NCBI RefSeq assembly: GCF_003073135.1
Contig: NZ_PGDQ01000021.1
Location: forward strand, 1 to 64,000
Length of the DNA: 64,000 nucleotides
Direction of reading: 5' to 3'
Source of the DNA: Euzebya rosea
Lineage (GTDB): Bacteria; Actinomycetota; Nitriliruptoria; Euzebyales; Euzebyaceae
Shown: positions 28,022 through 36,040 of the stretch, one piece after another
How positions within the stretch are numbered: the stretch's first letter is position 1
How the letters are laid out: every line of letters starts with the position of its first letter
The notes under the pieces: generated by a model
Database searches by the model: none
Seen by the model: only the letters and a program-made list of their open reading frames with translations
What the model was told of the DNA's origin: nothing
Translations under genes and position numbers: made by a program

Positions 28022-31000
28022 GTGCACAGACGTCTTCTGCTGCTAGCCCTCGTTCCCTGCCTGCTGGCGTCGCTGCTGGTCGCTGCCCCCGTGGCGGCGC
28101 ACCCCGAACGGCCGGCGGAGTTCCCCGCCGGGGCGCTGGGCACACCGGCGTACCGCTTCGACGGGGACACCCACGTGGTGTGCAAGCCCGACACCGAGGC
28201 GCGCCTGCAGGTGCTGCCGGATGCGCTGCGCACCCGCAACGAGGCGCTGCTGGAGGACTGTGCGTTCGAGCACATCAACGAGGCGATCGCCGAGGTCGAG
28301 GCCAACGGCGAGCAGGGCAGCCGCATCCTGGTGATGCCCGGCGTGTACCGCGAGGAGCCCTACGTGGGCGCCGTCGACCCGGCGTGCCTCGAGATCGAGC
28401 CCCCCGCCGACGACGAGGGCGGCGGCATCATGGACATCGGCGCCATCCCCCTGCCGCCGATGCAGCAGCACGAGCTGTACCAGCAGGAGGACCCCACCGA
28501 GGACGAGGGCAACAACAACCCCGGCGCGCTGGTGCTGTCCTACGAGCAGCAGCGGGAGTGCCCGTTCCTGCAGAACCTCATCCCGATCCTCGGCGACACC
28601 GACGGTGACTCGGTCTGCGACAACGCGCTGTGCAACCTGCAGATCGAGGGCACCGGCGCCTCACCGCTTGACACCGTGATCGACGGCGACTACTCCCAGC
28701 TCAACGGCATCCGCGCCGACCGGGCCGACGGGCTGTACCTGCGGAACTTCACCGTCCAGCGGTTCGAGTTCAACGCCGTGTACATCATCGAGTCCGACGG
28801 GTTCGTCTTCGAGGAGATGATCACCCGCTGGAACGACGAGTACGGGTTCCTGTCCTTCGCCGTGGACCACGGGCTGTACCAGAACTGCGAGGGGTACGGC
28901 AACGGCGACTCCGCCATCTACCCGGGGTCGGCGACCGACCTCAACCAGGACGCGGGCCTCTTCGACGACAACGAGGGCCTGCGCTTCGGCACCGAGATCC
29001 GCGGCTGCCGTGGCCACCACAACACCCTCGGCTACTCCGGCACCGCCGGCAACTCCGTGCACACCCACCACAACGAGTTCGACCGCAACCTCGTCGGCGC
29101 GGCGACCGACTCGTTGTTCCCCGACCACCCCGGCCTGCCGCAGGACCACGCCTACTTCCACGACAACCTGTTCCACTCCAACAACACCGGCTACTACGAG
29201 CGTGACCTGCTGGCCGGCAAGTGCACCGGTCCGTTCAGCGAGCGCGACTACGACGAGGGGATCGTCTGCCCGGTGGTGCCCCTTCCCGTCGGGACCGGCC
29301 TGGTGCTGGCCGGCGGCAACTACAACCTCTTCGAGAACAACCGCGTCTACGACAACTGGCGCCAGGGCACCTTCCAGTTCTTCGTGCCGGCGACCCTTCG
29401 TGGCGAGGACGCCCCCGACAAGCAGTTCGACACCTCCAACTTCAACACCTGGCGCGGGTCGACCTACGGCGTGAACATCAACGGCCTGGCCCAGCCCAAC
29501 GGCACCGACATGGTGTGGGACGGCGAGGGCGAGGGGAACTGCTGGACCGACAACGTCGGCATCGACGGTGGGGCCCCCACCACCGCTGTCGGCGACGGGT
29601 CGGGTGTGTTCCAGGTCCCGGGCATCCCGCTGCCCGGATGTGACCCCCGTCCGCCGTTCACGCCCGGACCGGGCATCGTCACGGCCGCGCAGTGCGCCTC
29701 CTACTCCCGTGGCAGCGAGCCCAACCCGCCCGGCTGCAACTGGTTCTCCACCCCGGAGCCGCCGGCGGACCGCACCCCGGAGGGGCCGACGGTCGACCGC
29801 CTGGCCGGTGCCGAGCGCATCGAGACCAACCTGATGACCTCCCGTGAGGCCTTCCCGGGTCAGTCCGCCAACGTCGTGCTGGCGACGGCCGACAACTTCG
29901 CCGACGCCCTTGCCGGTGCCCCGCTGGCGGCGCACCTCGAGGCCCCCCTGCTGATCACCCCGACCGGCGGCCTCGACGACCGCGTCGCCGAGGAGATCAC
30001 CCGCTTGGGTGCCCAGCGTGTCTGGCTGCTCGGTGAGACGGCCGCCCTGTCCGACACCGTGGTCGCCGACCTCGAGGCGCTGGGGATCCGCGAGATCACC
30101 CGCGTCGGCGGCGCGAACCGCTTCGAGACGGCCACCCTGATCGCCGGGATGATCGGCTCCGGCAACGCCTTCCTCGTGGAGGGTGGCGACTTCGCCTCCG
30201 CGCTGTCGGCCTCCGCCGTCGGTGCGCTCGTCGGACGGCCCGTGCTGCTGACGTCGGCCGACACCATCTCCCCCGAGCTCGAGACCTTCCTCGAGGGCGG
30301 CCTGATGGTCGACATCCGCCTGGTCGGGTCGGCCGTGTCCGACGCGGTCATGGCGCAGCTGCCGGTCGTGCAGCCCCGCATCGTCGACATCGAACGGACC
30401 GCAGGGGCCGACGCGGTGGAGACGTCCGCGATGATGGCCGAGCTCGGCGTGCAGATCGGCCAGGACGACACGGAGCTGTGGATCGCCACGGTCGACAACT
30501 GGCCGGACGCGCTCGGCGCAGCCGCGGCTGCCGCCGTCGACGAGGGCGTCCTGCTGCAGGTGCCGGCCTCGCTGGACGGCGAGTCGCCGGTGCTCGACTA
30601 CATCACCGAGAAGAACTCGATCCTCGAGCACATCCGCATCGCCGGTGGGACCGCCGCCGTCAGCCAGGAGGTGGAGGACACCATCCTCACCGCCACCGGC
30701 GGCGTCACCGGCGACGTCCGCGGAGACCGGTCGCACGGGACCTTCGTGTCCACCGGATCCTTCGCCCCGCTCCCCGACGTCGACCAGGCCTACGCCGGCG
30801 TCACCGGCACCGCCACGATGGTCCGGACCATCCACGGCACCACCGAGGTCGAGGTCCTGGTCGAGGGCATGCCGGCCAACACCTTCGCGCCGGTCCACCT
30901 TCACGTGGACTCGTGCGACGTGGCCGGCGGTGACCACTTCCAGTTCGTGCCCGGTGGATCGATGATGCCGCCCAACGAGATCCACCCGCGCTTCACCTCC

Positions 31001-31306
31001 GACGCGGTCGGCGTGGGTCGCGGCACCGACACGGCGTTCGCCATCGCCGGCAACGACGCCCGCTCGGTGGTCATCCACGACCCCGACGGCAACAAGGTCG
31101 CCTGCGCGGAGTTCGACGGACCCGAGATCCCCGACGGTGCGGCGACCACCCCGGCGCTGGCCTCGTTCATGGCACCGGAGCTCGCGATGGGCGACGACGA
31201 CGGCGGCATGCCGGCGTGGCTGTGGTACGCGGTGGCCGGCTGGATCATGGTCAGCCTGCTGCTGGGCTGGGTCCCGCGTCGGGCCCGTGCCCGTCGGGCT
31301 GGCTGA
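28022..31306 (+). CDS. secreted beta-helix / CWB2 / SOD-like protein with C-terminal membrane anchor
   Basis: A 1094-residue exported protein. A signal peptide (about 1-25, ending VAAHPE) precedes a large region with right-handed beta-helix character (about 40-560; for example LYLRNFTVQRFEFNAVYIIE and repeated N/G-rich turns). Three CWB2 units follow from about 590 (DRLAGAERIETN) to 905. Next comes a Cu/Zn-superoxide-dismutase-like domain (PVHLHVDSC, GGDHF, NEIHPRF, SVVIHDPDGNKVACAEF). The end is a membrane helix (AWLWYAVAGWIMVSLLLGWV) plus an Arg-rich tail. GTG 28022 follows AAAGG. Beta-helix folds often bind or cut polysaccharides; activity is not proven here. Confidence 0.85.
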   Translation: MHRRLLLLALVPCLLASLLVAAPVAAHPERPAEFPAGALGTPAYRFDGDTHVVCKPDTEARLQVLPDALRTRNEALLEDCAFEHINEAIAEVEANGEQGSRILVMPGVYREEPYVGAVDPACLEIEPPADDEGGGIMDIGAIPLPPMQQHELYQQEDPTEDEGNNNPGALVLSYEQQRECPFLQNLIPILGDTDGDSVCDNALCNLQIEGTGASPLDTVIDGDYSQLNGIRADRADGLYLRNFTVQRFEFNAVYIIESDGFVFEEMITRWNDEYGFLSFAVDHGLYQNCEGYGNGDSAIYPGSATDLNQDAGLFDDNEGLRFGTEIRGCRGHHNTLGYSGTAGNSVHTHHNEFDRNLVGAATDSLFPDHPGLPQDHAYFHDNLFHSNNTGYYERDLLAGKCTGPFSERDYDEGIVCPVVPLPVGTGLVLAGGNYNLFENNRVYDNWRQGTFQFFVPATLRGEDAPDKQFDTSNFNTWRGSTYGVNINGLAQPNGTDMVWDGEGEGNCWTDNVGIDGGAPTTAVGDGSGVFQVPGIPLPGCDPRPPFTPGPGIVTAAQCASYSRGSEPNPPGCNWFSTPEPPADRTPEGPTVDRLAGAERIETNLMTSREAFPGQSANVVLATADNFADALAGAPLAAHLEAPLLITPTGGLDDRVAEEITRLGAQRVWLLGETAALSDTVVADLEALGIREITRVGGANRFETATLIAGMIGSGNAFLVEGGDFASALSASAVGALVGRPVLLTSADTISPELETFLEGGLMVDIRLVGSAVSDAVMAQLPVVQPRIVDIERTAGADAVETSAMMAELGVQIGQDDTELWIATVDNWPDALGAAAAAAVDEGVLLQVPASLDGESPVLDYITEKNSILEHIRIAGGTAAVSQEVEDTILTATGGVTGDVRGDRSHGTFVSTGSFAPLPDVDQAYAGVTGTATMVRTIHGTTEVEVLVEGMPANTFAPVHLHVDSCDVAGGDHFQFVPGGSMMPPNEIHPRFTSDAVGVGRGTDTAFAIAGNDARSVVIHDPDGNKVACAEFDGPEIPDGAATTPALASFMAPELAMGDDDGGMPAWLWYAVAGWIMVSLLLGWVPRRARARRAG

Positions 31307-31330
31307 CGCCAGCACGAGGATGCGTTGACA

Positions 31331-31359
31331 CGACCGGGAGCGACGTAGGCTCCCGGTCG
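31331..31359. terminator. perfect 11-bp inverted repeat between the CWB2 gene and cofC
   Basis: CGACCGGGAGC and GCTCCCGGTCG enclose a seven-base loop, 24 bases after the CWB2 gene stop. The hairpin could end that transcript, but there is no T-run. Its right arm reaches the first base of the cofC start codon and overlaps the -10-like TAGGCT (31346-31351), so it could instead control cofC. Confidence 0.5.
31346..31351 (+). promoter_or_regulatory. -10 element TAGGCT, predicted leaderless cofC start
   Basis: TAGGCT ends seven bases before the GTG at 31359. A TTGACA at 31325-31330 lies 15 bases upstream, a short but possible -35 spacing. The arrangement predicts a leaderless cofC transcript. Confidence 0.45.
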
Positions 31360-32054
31360 TGGTTTGTCCGGACCGAGTCGCTGGCGATCGCCCCCCTCCG
31401 GCGGTCGTGGCGGTCGTGCCGCTGAAGGCCATCGGCTCGTCCAAGACGCGGATGGCGCCGGCGTTGTCCCCCGACGACCGGGCGCTGCTGCTGCGCCGCA
31501 CGTTCGACCGGGTCGTTGCGGCCGCCAGGCGATGTGTGGCCGTGACCGAGGTGCTGGTCGTCGTCGGTGACGACCGTGGGGCTGCCTGGGCGATGATGTC
31601 CGGCGCGTCGGTGGTCCGGGAGACCCCCGGGCCCGGCGGGCTCAACGCCGCGCTGGCCGAGGCGGACGCCTCGCTGGCCGACACTGCGACGCTGGTGATC
31701 CCCGCCGACCTGCCCCTGGTGACCGCCGAGGACCTCGACGCCATGGTCGACGCGCTCCCGGGTGTCCCCGGAGTGGTCGTGTGCCCGACGGCGGACGGTG
31801 GCACCGGTGGCCTGTTGCGTGCGCCGGGAGGGGTCGTGCCGCCGTGCTACGGGCCCGGGTCAGCCGACGCCCACGTCGACGCTGCCCGGCGGGTGGGCGT
31901 GCCCGTGCGTCGCCTCCTCCTCCCCGGGCTGGCCCTGGACCTGGACCGGCCGAGCGACATCGCCCTCGCCGGCGGGTGGCGGGCAGTGACGGCGGGCGGC
32001 CGCGGGTCCGTCGACTCGGAGACCGGGCCGGTCGAGCGGTACCCTCACCGCTGA
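31359..32054 (+). CDS. cofC: 2-phospho-L-lactate / phosphoenolpyruvate guanylyltransferase
   Basis: Nucleotidyltransferase that activates phospholactate or phosphoenolpyruvate with GTP in coenzyme F420 synthesis (CofC; FbiD in mycobacteria). Length 231 residues. Family motifs: VVPLKAIGSSKTRMAPALSP at the N-terminus, VIPADLPLVTAEDLD with the metal Asp, and CPTADGGTGGLLRAP. It is next to gpsA with one CWB2 gene between, a variation of the cofC-gpsA-ddl order seen in other actinobacteria. The other F420 genes are not here. The GTG start has no Shine-Dalgarno sequence; see the -10 element just upstream. Confidence 0.92.
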   Translation: MVCPDRVAGDRPPPAVVAVVPLKAIGSSKTRMAPALSPDDRALLLRRTFDRVVAAARRCVAVTEVLVVVGDDRGAAWAMMSGASVVRETPGPGGLNAALAEADASLADTATLVIPADLPLVTAEDLDAMVDALPGVPGVVVCPTADGGTGGLLRAPGGVVPPCYGPGSADAHVDAARRVGVPVRRLLLPGLALDLDRPSDIALAGGWRAVTAGGRGSVDSETGPVERYPHR

Positions 32055-32098
32055 CCCGAAACGGGCCGACGTCCGGCCCAACGACTCAAGGAGATGCG

Positions 32099-32305
32099 AT
32101 GCCGCAGGGCACGATCAAATCGTTCGACCACGGCACCCGGTCGGGCAGCCTGGTCCTGGACGACATGACCGAGTTCACCTACGACACCGCCACCTTCCAG
32201 GCCTCCGCGCTCGCCGAGCTGCGGATCGGCCAGCGCGTGCGCTTCGACCTGGAGGGCAGCGACGACGATCGGCGCGTCACCAACCTCCAGCTCGTCTCGC
32301 TGTAG
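32099..32305 (+). CDS. degenerate cold-shock-domain protein
   Basis: A 68-residue OB-fold protein with the length and layout of CspA: MPQGTIKSFDHGTRSGSLVL, then DDMTEFTYDTATF and LAELRIGQRVRFDLEG. The canonical RNA-stacking aromatic residues are missing: the W-F, K-G-F-G-F and V-F-V-H positions read S-F, R-S-G-S-L and F-T-Y-D. It therefore probably does not bind single-stranded nucleic acid like a true cold-shock protein. AAGGAG lies five bases before the ATG. A -10-like TACCCT at 32040-32045 precedes it within the end of cofC. Confidence 0.78.
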   Translation: MPQGTIKSFDHGTRSGSLVLDDMTEFTYDTATFQASALAELRIGQRVRFDLEGSDDDRRVTNLQLVSL

Positions 32306-32309
32306 CGGG

Positions 32310-32579
32310 TCAGGCGGGGGGGCTCGCGGGGGTACGCGGCCCGACGGTGTCCTCCCACTCCTGCCAGTAGCGCTCCATGCGGCCAGCGGCGGTCGCGACG
32401 TCGTGCTTGGAGGAGTTGGTGATGGCGATCAGCCGCTGCTGCCAGCGCTGCTTGTCCTCCACCGGGATGTCGGCCGGCCCGAGCGCGGCGAACGCCTGCT
32501 TGAGCTCCTCCGCGAGGTCGAGCGTGGGGTCGTTCGCGGCGGGGCTGCTGGTGGGGGCGGTGGGCTGCTGATCGGCCAT
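32310..32579 (-). CDS. small helical protein of unknown function
   Basis: An 89-residue soluble protein. The first 20 residues are Pro/Ala/Thr-rich and disordered. Two to three amphipathic helices follow (LDLAEELKQAFAALG, EDKQRWQQRLIAITNSSKHD, TAAGRMERYWQEWEDTVG). It is divergent from the membrane-protein gene at 32604 with only 24 bases between starts. No catalytic motif or known family. It ends four bases from the convergent cold-shock gene. Confidence 0.65.
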   Translation of the reverse strand: MADQQPTAPTSSPAANDPTLDLAEELKQAFAALGPADIPVEDKQRWQQRLIAITNSSKHDVATAAGRMERYWQEWEDTVGPRTPASPPA

Positions 32580-32603
32580 GTCCACCAGCGTACGCTTGAG
32601 CTC

Positions 32604-32966
32604 GTGAACGCACTCACGAGCTCTCGGACCGCCGCCGTCATCGCCGGGATCGCCGCCTTCGGCAACCTGCTGCTGGGGATCGCCCACACGGGGGTGACGG
32701 TGCCGTTGCTGTCCCGCATCGGCCCCCAGGGCGGCGCCGTTCCCCCGGCCGTCGTGGCCTTCGGCGTGGGCACCCTCGTCTTCGCGGTGCTGGCGTGGGG
32801 GCTGTGGCGCGGTGCGGCGTGGGCACGCTGGGTCGGACTGGCCGTCTGTGCCCTTGCCATCCTCAGCGGGATCGGCCAGTTCCGCGGCGTCGTCAGCGCC
32901 GCCGGCATCGTCCTGGCCGTGGCCCTGGGCGCCCTCCTCCTCCGCCCGCCCACCCCGGCGGAGTAA
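32604..32966 (+). CDS. small four-helix membrane protein
   Basis: A 120-residue hydrophobic protein with about four membrane helices (AAVIAGIAAFGNLLLGIAHT, PAVVAFGVGTLVFAVLAWGL, WVGLAVCALAILSGIGQF, AAGIVLAVALGALLL). The layout resembles small DUF-type actinobacterial membrane proteins. It starts at GTG 32604. Function unknown. Its 3' end leads into the direct-repeat region at 33002. Confidence 0.7.
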   Translation: MNALTSSRTAAVIAGIAAFGNLLLGIAHTGVTVPLLSRIGPQGGAVPPAVVAFGVGTLVFAVLAWGLWRGAAWARWVGLAVCALAILSGIGQFRGVVSAAGIVLAVALGALLLRPPTPAE

Positions 32967-33001
32967 CCCCTCCCGCGGCGCCGTGTGCGTCGGGTGGCGA
33001 C

Positions 33002-33123
33002 CGGCGCGATCGGGGCCTCCGTCGTCCATGGCCGACGACCGGCACGATCCGTCCGGCTGGTGGGCCTCCCGTTCGGCGCGATCGGGGCCTCCGTCGTCCA
33101 TGGCCGACGACCGGCACGATCCG
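33002..33123. repeat. two 50-bp perfect direct repeats between convergent genes
   Basis: Copies at 33002-33051 and 33074-33123 are identical and separated by 22 bp (72-bp period). Each copy contains an interrupted inverted repeat: outer GATCG/CGATC and inner GTCGTC/GACGAC around a CCATGG core. They fill the 180-bp gap between the end of the four-helix membrane protein gene and the end of the PrsW-like gene. They may act as bidirectional terminators or be members of a genome-wide repeat family. Confidence 0.85.
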
Positions 33124-33146
33124 CTCGACCACCCTGCGGCCCGTGG

Positions 33147-34079
33147 TCAGCCTCGAGGACGGCGACCGGGAGGCCTCGGCGGCCCGTCCGGGCGTCGGGA
33201 TGGCGGACCTGGATGGGGAGGAGGGGGCTCGGGCCACGTCGGGGGCCGCGAACCGGGCGGTGGTGGGCCGCCGCGCCACTGGACCGGCTCACCGCCGGTC
33301 GGCCACGTCCCCGGGACGCCGAAGCGCTCGGGGACCCAGTACCGCTCGGGCACGACGGCGCGAGCCACGAACGGGGAGCGCTCGAGCGCACCCTTGACCA
33401 GCTGGGCGTAGACGACGACGGGGATGACCAGGACAAGGAAGCTGGCGGTGTTCCACAGGGCGTGCACCAGCATCGCCAGCAGGACGAACCCGATCGCCGT
33501 GGTGACCGGGCGGCCCTCCAGCCGACGCCGCGACATCCCGTAGCCGGCGATGCCGCTGGCGGTGGCGTGCAGCACCGCCGATCCCATCCCCCGAAGGAAC
33601 GCGGTCACCGCGAAGCACTCCAGCCCCGCGTCGCAGAAGTCGATCGGCGAGCCCAACGGCCCGACGCCCATCCACGCCTGGATCAGGTAGTCCGTCGTCT
33701 CGGCCGCCGCGAAGCCCAGCCCGACGGTGGTGCCGTAGATGATCCCGTCCATCGGCTCGTTGAAGGCCCTGCTGCGCCACGCCCCGAGCTTGGTGCCCCA
33801 GTACTTCAGCGTCTCCTCCGTCACCGGCGCGATGCCGATGGCCAGGACGGGCAGTAGGAGCAGCGCCCGCTCCCCCGACAGGTCCCCGCCGGCGATGACG
33901 AGCAGCGCCACCGCGTTGACGACCCCGGCCACGAACGCCACCGGCAGCGCACCGATGAGGAACAGCCTGATGATCAGCCCGATGGGCTCGGGATCGTGGC
34001 GGTCGCGGCTGTAGAAGAACCACAGCCACAGGAGGCAGGGCAGGACCGCCCCGGCCAGGGCGAGCAGGAACAGCGACAT
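33147..34079 (-). CDS. PrsW family intramembrane metalloprotease
   Basis: A 310-residue polytopic membrane protein. The PrsW signature is complete: E88-E89-x-x-K92 in PVTEETLKYW, E127 in GFAAAETTDY, H171 in GSAVLHATASG and H206 in LVHALWN. These residues form the likely metal-protease site within the membrane. In Bacillus, PrsW cleaves an anti-sigma factor. Here the nearest candidate substrates are elsewhere in the window and no link is shown. The last 70 residues are Pro/Arg-rich and cytoplasmic. Confidence 0.9.
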   Translation of the reverse strand: MSLFLLALAGAVLPCLLWLWFFYSRDRHDPEPIGLIIRLFLIGALPVAFVAGVVNAVALLVIAGGDLSGERALLLLPVLAIGIAPVTEETLKYWGTKLGAWRSRAFNEPMDGIIYGTTVGLGFAAAETTDYLIQAWMGVGPLGSPIDFCDAGLECFAVTAFLRGMGSAVLHATASGIAGYGMSRRRLEGRPVTTAIGFVLLAMLVHALWNTASFLVLVIPVVVYAQLVKGALERSPFVARAVVPERYWVPERFGVPGTWPTGGEPVQWRGGPPPPGSRPPTWPEPPPPHPGPPSRRPDGPPRPPGRRPRG

Positions 34080-34240
34080 GGTGGCGGCAAGCCTGCCACG
34101 AACAGGGCCGACCGGACCGTCCGGACAGGGCGCGCTCGTGATCCGAGGAACAAACCCGACTCCCGAGTTGGACGACTCGGGGAGGCGCTGCTACTCTCTT
34201 GCATCCGCCGCCGCCCAAGTCAGGCAGGTGGCGGACCCTT

Positions 34241-34312
34241 TCCGGGGTGGTGTAATTGGCAACACAGCTGGTTCTGGTCCAGTCATTGAGGGTTCAAGTC
34301 CTTCCCCCGGAG
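34241..34312 (+). tRNA. tRNA-Gln (CTG)
   Basis: A 72-nucleotide cloverleaf. The acceptor stem is TCCGGGG/CCCCGGA. The anticodon stem GCTGG/CCAGT encloses a loop TTCTGGT with anticodon CTG (reads CAG codons). The T-loop GTTCAAG is standard. CCA is not encoded. It lies upstream of tRNA-Glu. Confidence 0.93.
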
Positions 34313-34386
34313 CGAGGGTGAGCCACAACACTCACCCGGCACAAGCAGAGCAAGGAACGGCAAGCACCGAACCGCGCTCGACATAT

Positions 34387-34460
34387 GGTCCCGTCGTCTA
34401 GCTGGCCTAGGACGCGGCCCTCTCAAGGCTGAAACGGGAGTTCGAATCTCCTCGGGACTA
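34387..34460 (+). tRNA. tRNA-Glu (CTC)
   Basis: A cloverleaf with D-arm GTCTAGCTGGCCTAGGAC, anticodon stem CGGCC/GGCTG and loop CTCTCAA (anticodon CTC, reads GAG), T-arm GGGAG-TTCGAAT-CTCCT. The 5' end is a little unusual: the best seven-pair acceptor stem (GGTCCCG/CGGGACT) needs a G-T pair at position 1-72, and one T is missing between stem and D-arm compared with many tRNA-Glu. It lies 74 bases after tRNA-Gln. Confidence 0.9.
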
Positions 34461-34469
34461 CACAACACG

Positions 34470-34503
34470 AACGGCCGCTCGACCCAGCTATCGAGCGGCC
34501 GTT
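34470..34503 (+). terminator. hairpin terminator after the tRNA genes
   Basis: A perfect 13-bp stem (AACGGCCGCTCGA / TCGAGCGGCCGTT) with an eight-base loop starts ten bases after tRNA-Glu. It is the strongest hairpin in this stretch and very likely ends the tRNA transcript. Confidence 0.75.
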
Positions 34504-34552
34504 CTGCTGCCCGGACATCCGAGCAGTGACAGGGGGAGGGGTTGTGCGCGGG

Positions 34553-35209
34553 TCACCGTGCCGACGGCGGTCGACCGCCGCCACCGTCCCAGTCCTCGGT
34601 ACGGAACATGACGCAGATCCGCGGGCCGGACCGCGCGACCTTGGGCACGGCGTGCTGCCACGTCCGCTGGCAGGTCCCGCCCATGACGGCGAGGTCCCCG
34701 CGGCCGAGCGACCAGCCGACGCTCCTGCCCCCACCGCGGGGACGCATCTTGAACGGCCGCGGATGCCCCAGCGACACCACGGCCACCGTCGCGGTCGGCA
34801 GGGTGCGCAGGTGCGTGTCGCCGTGCCAGGCCACCGAGTCGGAGCCGTCGCGGTACAGGTTGGCCGACACGCGGGTCAGCGGCACGCCGTAGCGGGCCGA
34901 GAGCGACGCCGACATCGCCTTGATGGGCTCCAGCCCGGGCGGCAGGGCCGAGCCGGACCAGCTGACCGACAACCGGGGCTGCTCGACCACCTTGTCGAAC
35001 ATCGGCCGCGTCCACACCTGCCAGTCGGCGGCCTCCAGGACCGCTTCGAACAACGACTCGTGCCCGCTGACCCACCCGCGGGAGAGGTCGACCCACGCGC
35101 CCCGGTCGAGGCGAACCCGTTGGACGTCGGCGAACGACGGGTCGTGGGTGATCCCGTCGTCGAGGTCGAGCAGGGAGGGCTGGCGGGCGATGACCGGCGT
35201 TGCGCTCAT
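34553..35209 (-). CDS. AlkB-type Fe(II)/2-oxoglutarate dioxygenase
   Basis: A 218-residue putative alkylated-nucleic-acid demethylase. The iron ligands are in WHGDTHLRTLP (His-x-Asp) and TWQHAVPK (His). The 2-oxoglutarate-binding Arg pair R-x5-R is in GPRICVMFR. The substrate-recognition lid lies N-terminal, with VSANLYRDGSDSVAWHGD typical of AlkB. It lies 49 bases past the tRNA terminator on the opposite strand. DNA or tRNA repair are both possible substrates; the tRNA neighbours alone do not decide. Confidence 0.88.
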   Translation of the reverse strand: MSATPVIARQPSLLDLDDGITHDPSFADVQRVRLDRGAWVDLSRGWVSGHESLFEAVLEAADWQVWTRPMFDKVVEQPRLSVSWSGSALPPGLEPIKAMSASLSARYGVPLTRVSANLYRDGSDSVAWHGDTHLRTLPTATVAVVSLGHPRPFKMRPRGGGRSVGWSLGRGDLAVMGGTCQRTWQHAVPKVARSGPRICVMFRTEDWDGGGGRPPSAR

Positions 35210-35271
35210 GCCCCCAGCGTAGAACAGGTGTTCGATTCGCGCCAGCAGTCACAGCGCCCGCACCCGACGGG

Positions 35272-36030
35272 TCAGCCGGTCGAGCGACGACCCTCCGGCG
35301 GCTCGGACTCCCCCGAGAGGCTCCGGAGGGCCTGCTGGCGGTGGGCCACCCAGTCGTTGAGGGCCGACAGCTCCTCAAGCGCCCGTTGTTGCCGGTCCTC
35401 GCGGCTGCCCGGTCGGACCGGTCCGAGCGTGGCCACCAGCTCCTCCAGCTCGGCCAGGGCCTGCTCGACGCGGTCCTGCAGCGCCGTGACCCCGTCGACG
35501 AGGCCGACCTCCCGCTCCGGCACGACGGAGTCGTCGAGCAGCATGTCCTCCACCATCTCCGCCTCTGCCTCCGCCAGCAACGGCACGGCGTCACGCAGGT
35601 TGACGGCGGACAGGTAGGCCACCCGCCGGCCGGCGAGGACGACCTCCACCAGCGACGGATCCCCCTCGGCGCCGTCCAGCGCCCCCACGGCGGCGAGCAG
35701 GCGAACCGCCAGCGCGTCCTGACGGGCGGCGATCGGGACCAGCGCGGCCGGCGGGCCGTCCTCCTCCGCGGAGGTGAAGCGCAGCTCGGAACCGTGCACC
35801 ACCGGGTCCTCCATGCCTCGCTGCACGATCGCACCCAGGCCCAGCCCGACGACACCGGCAGCGACGGTCGGCCAGGCCCACCCCTCGATCACGTCGAAGG
35901 CGGTCAGCCCGAGGACGACCAGCAGCGCCATGAAGGCAAGCCCGCCGATCCCCCACGCGGCGTCGCCCAGGCCCCAGCGGAGCCGAGCTGCGCGGGAGGC
36001 GTCGGGATCGGTGATGGAGTCGGCCGCCAC
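35272..36030 (-). CDS. two-helix membrane protein with cytoplasmic coiled coil
   Basis: A 252-residue protein from GTG 36030 (an ATG at 36081 would overlap the end of gltX by 41 bases). Two membrane helices (WGIGGLAFMALLVVLGLTAF and WPTVAAGVVGLGLGAIV) are followed by a mixed domain and a long charged helix (LQDRVEQALAELEELVATLG) ending in a basic tail. No known family. It follows gltX on the same strand, so it is probably cotranscribed. Confidence 0.7.
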   Translation of the reverse strand: MAADSITDPDASRAARLRWGLGDAAWGIGGLAFMALLVVLGLTAFDVIEGWAWPTVAAGVVGLGLGAIVQRGMEDPVVHGSELRFTSAEEDGPPAALVPIAARQDALAVRLLAAVGALDGAEGDPSLVEVVLAGRRVAYLSAVNLRDAVPLLAEAEAEMVEDMLLDDSVVPEREVGLVDGVTALQDRVEQALAELEELVATLGPVRPGSREDRQQRALEELSALNDWVAHRQQALRSLSGESEPPEGRRSTG

Positions 36031-36040
36031 GGCGGGAAGG

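Noticed and set aside
33002-33123. Attachment-site duplication from an integrated element
   Set aside because: Only 22 bp lie between the two copies and no integrase or mobile gene is nearby.
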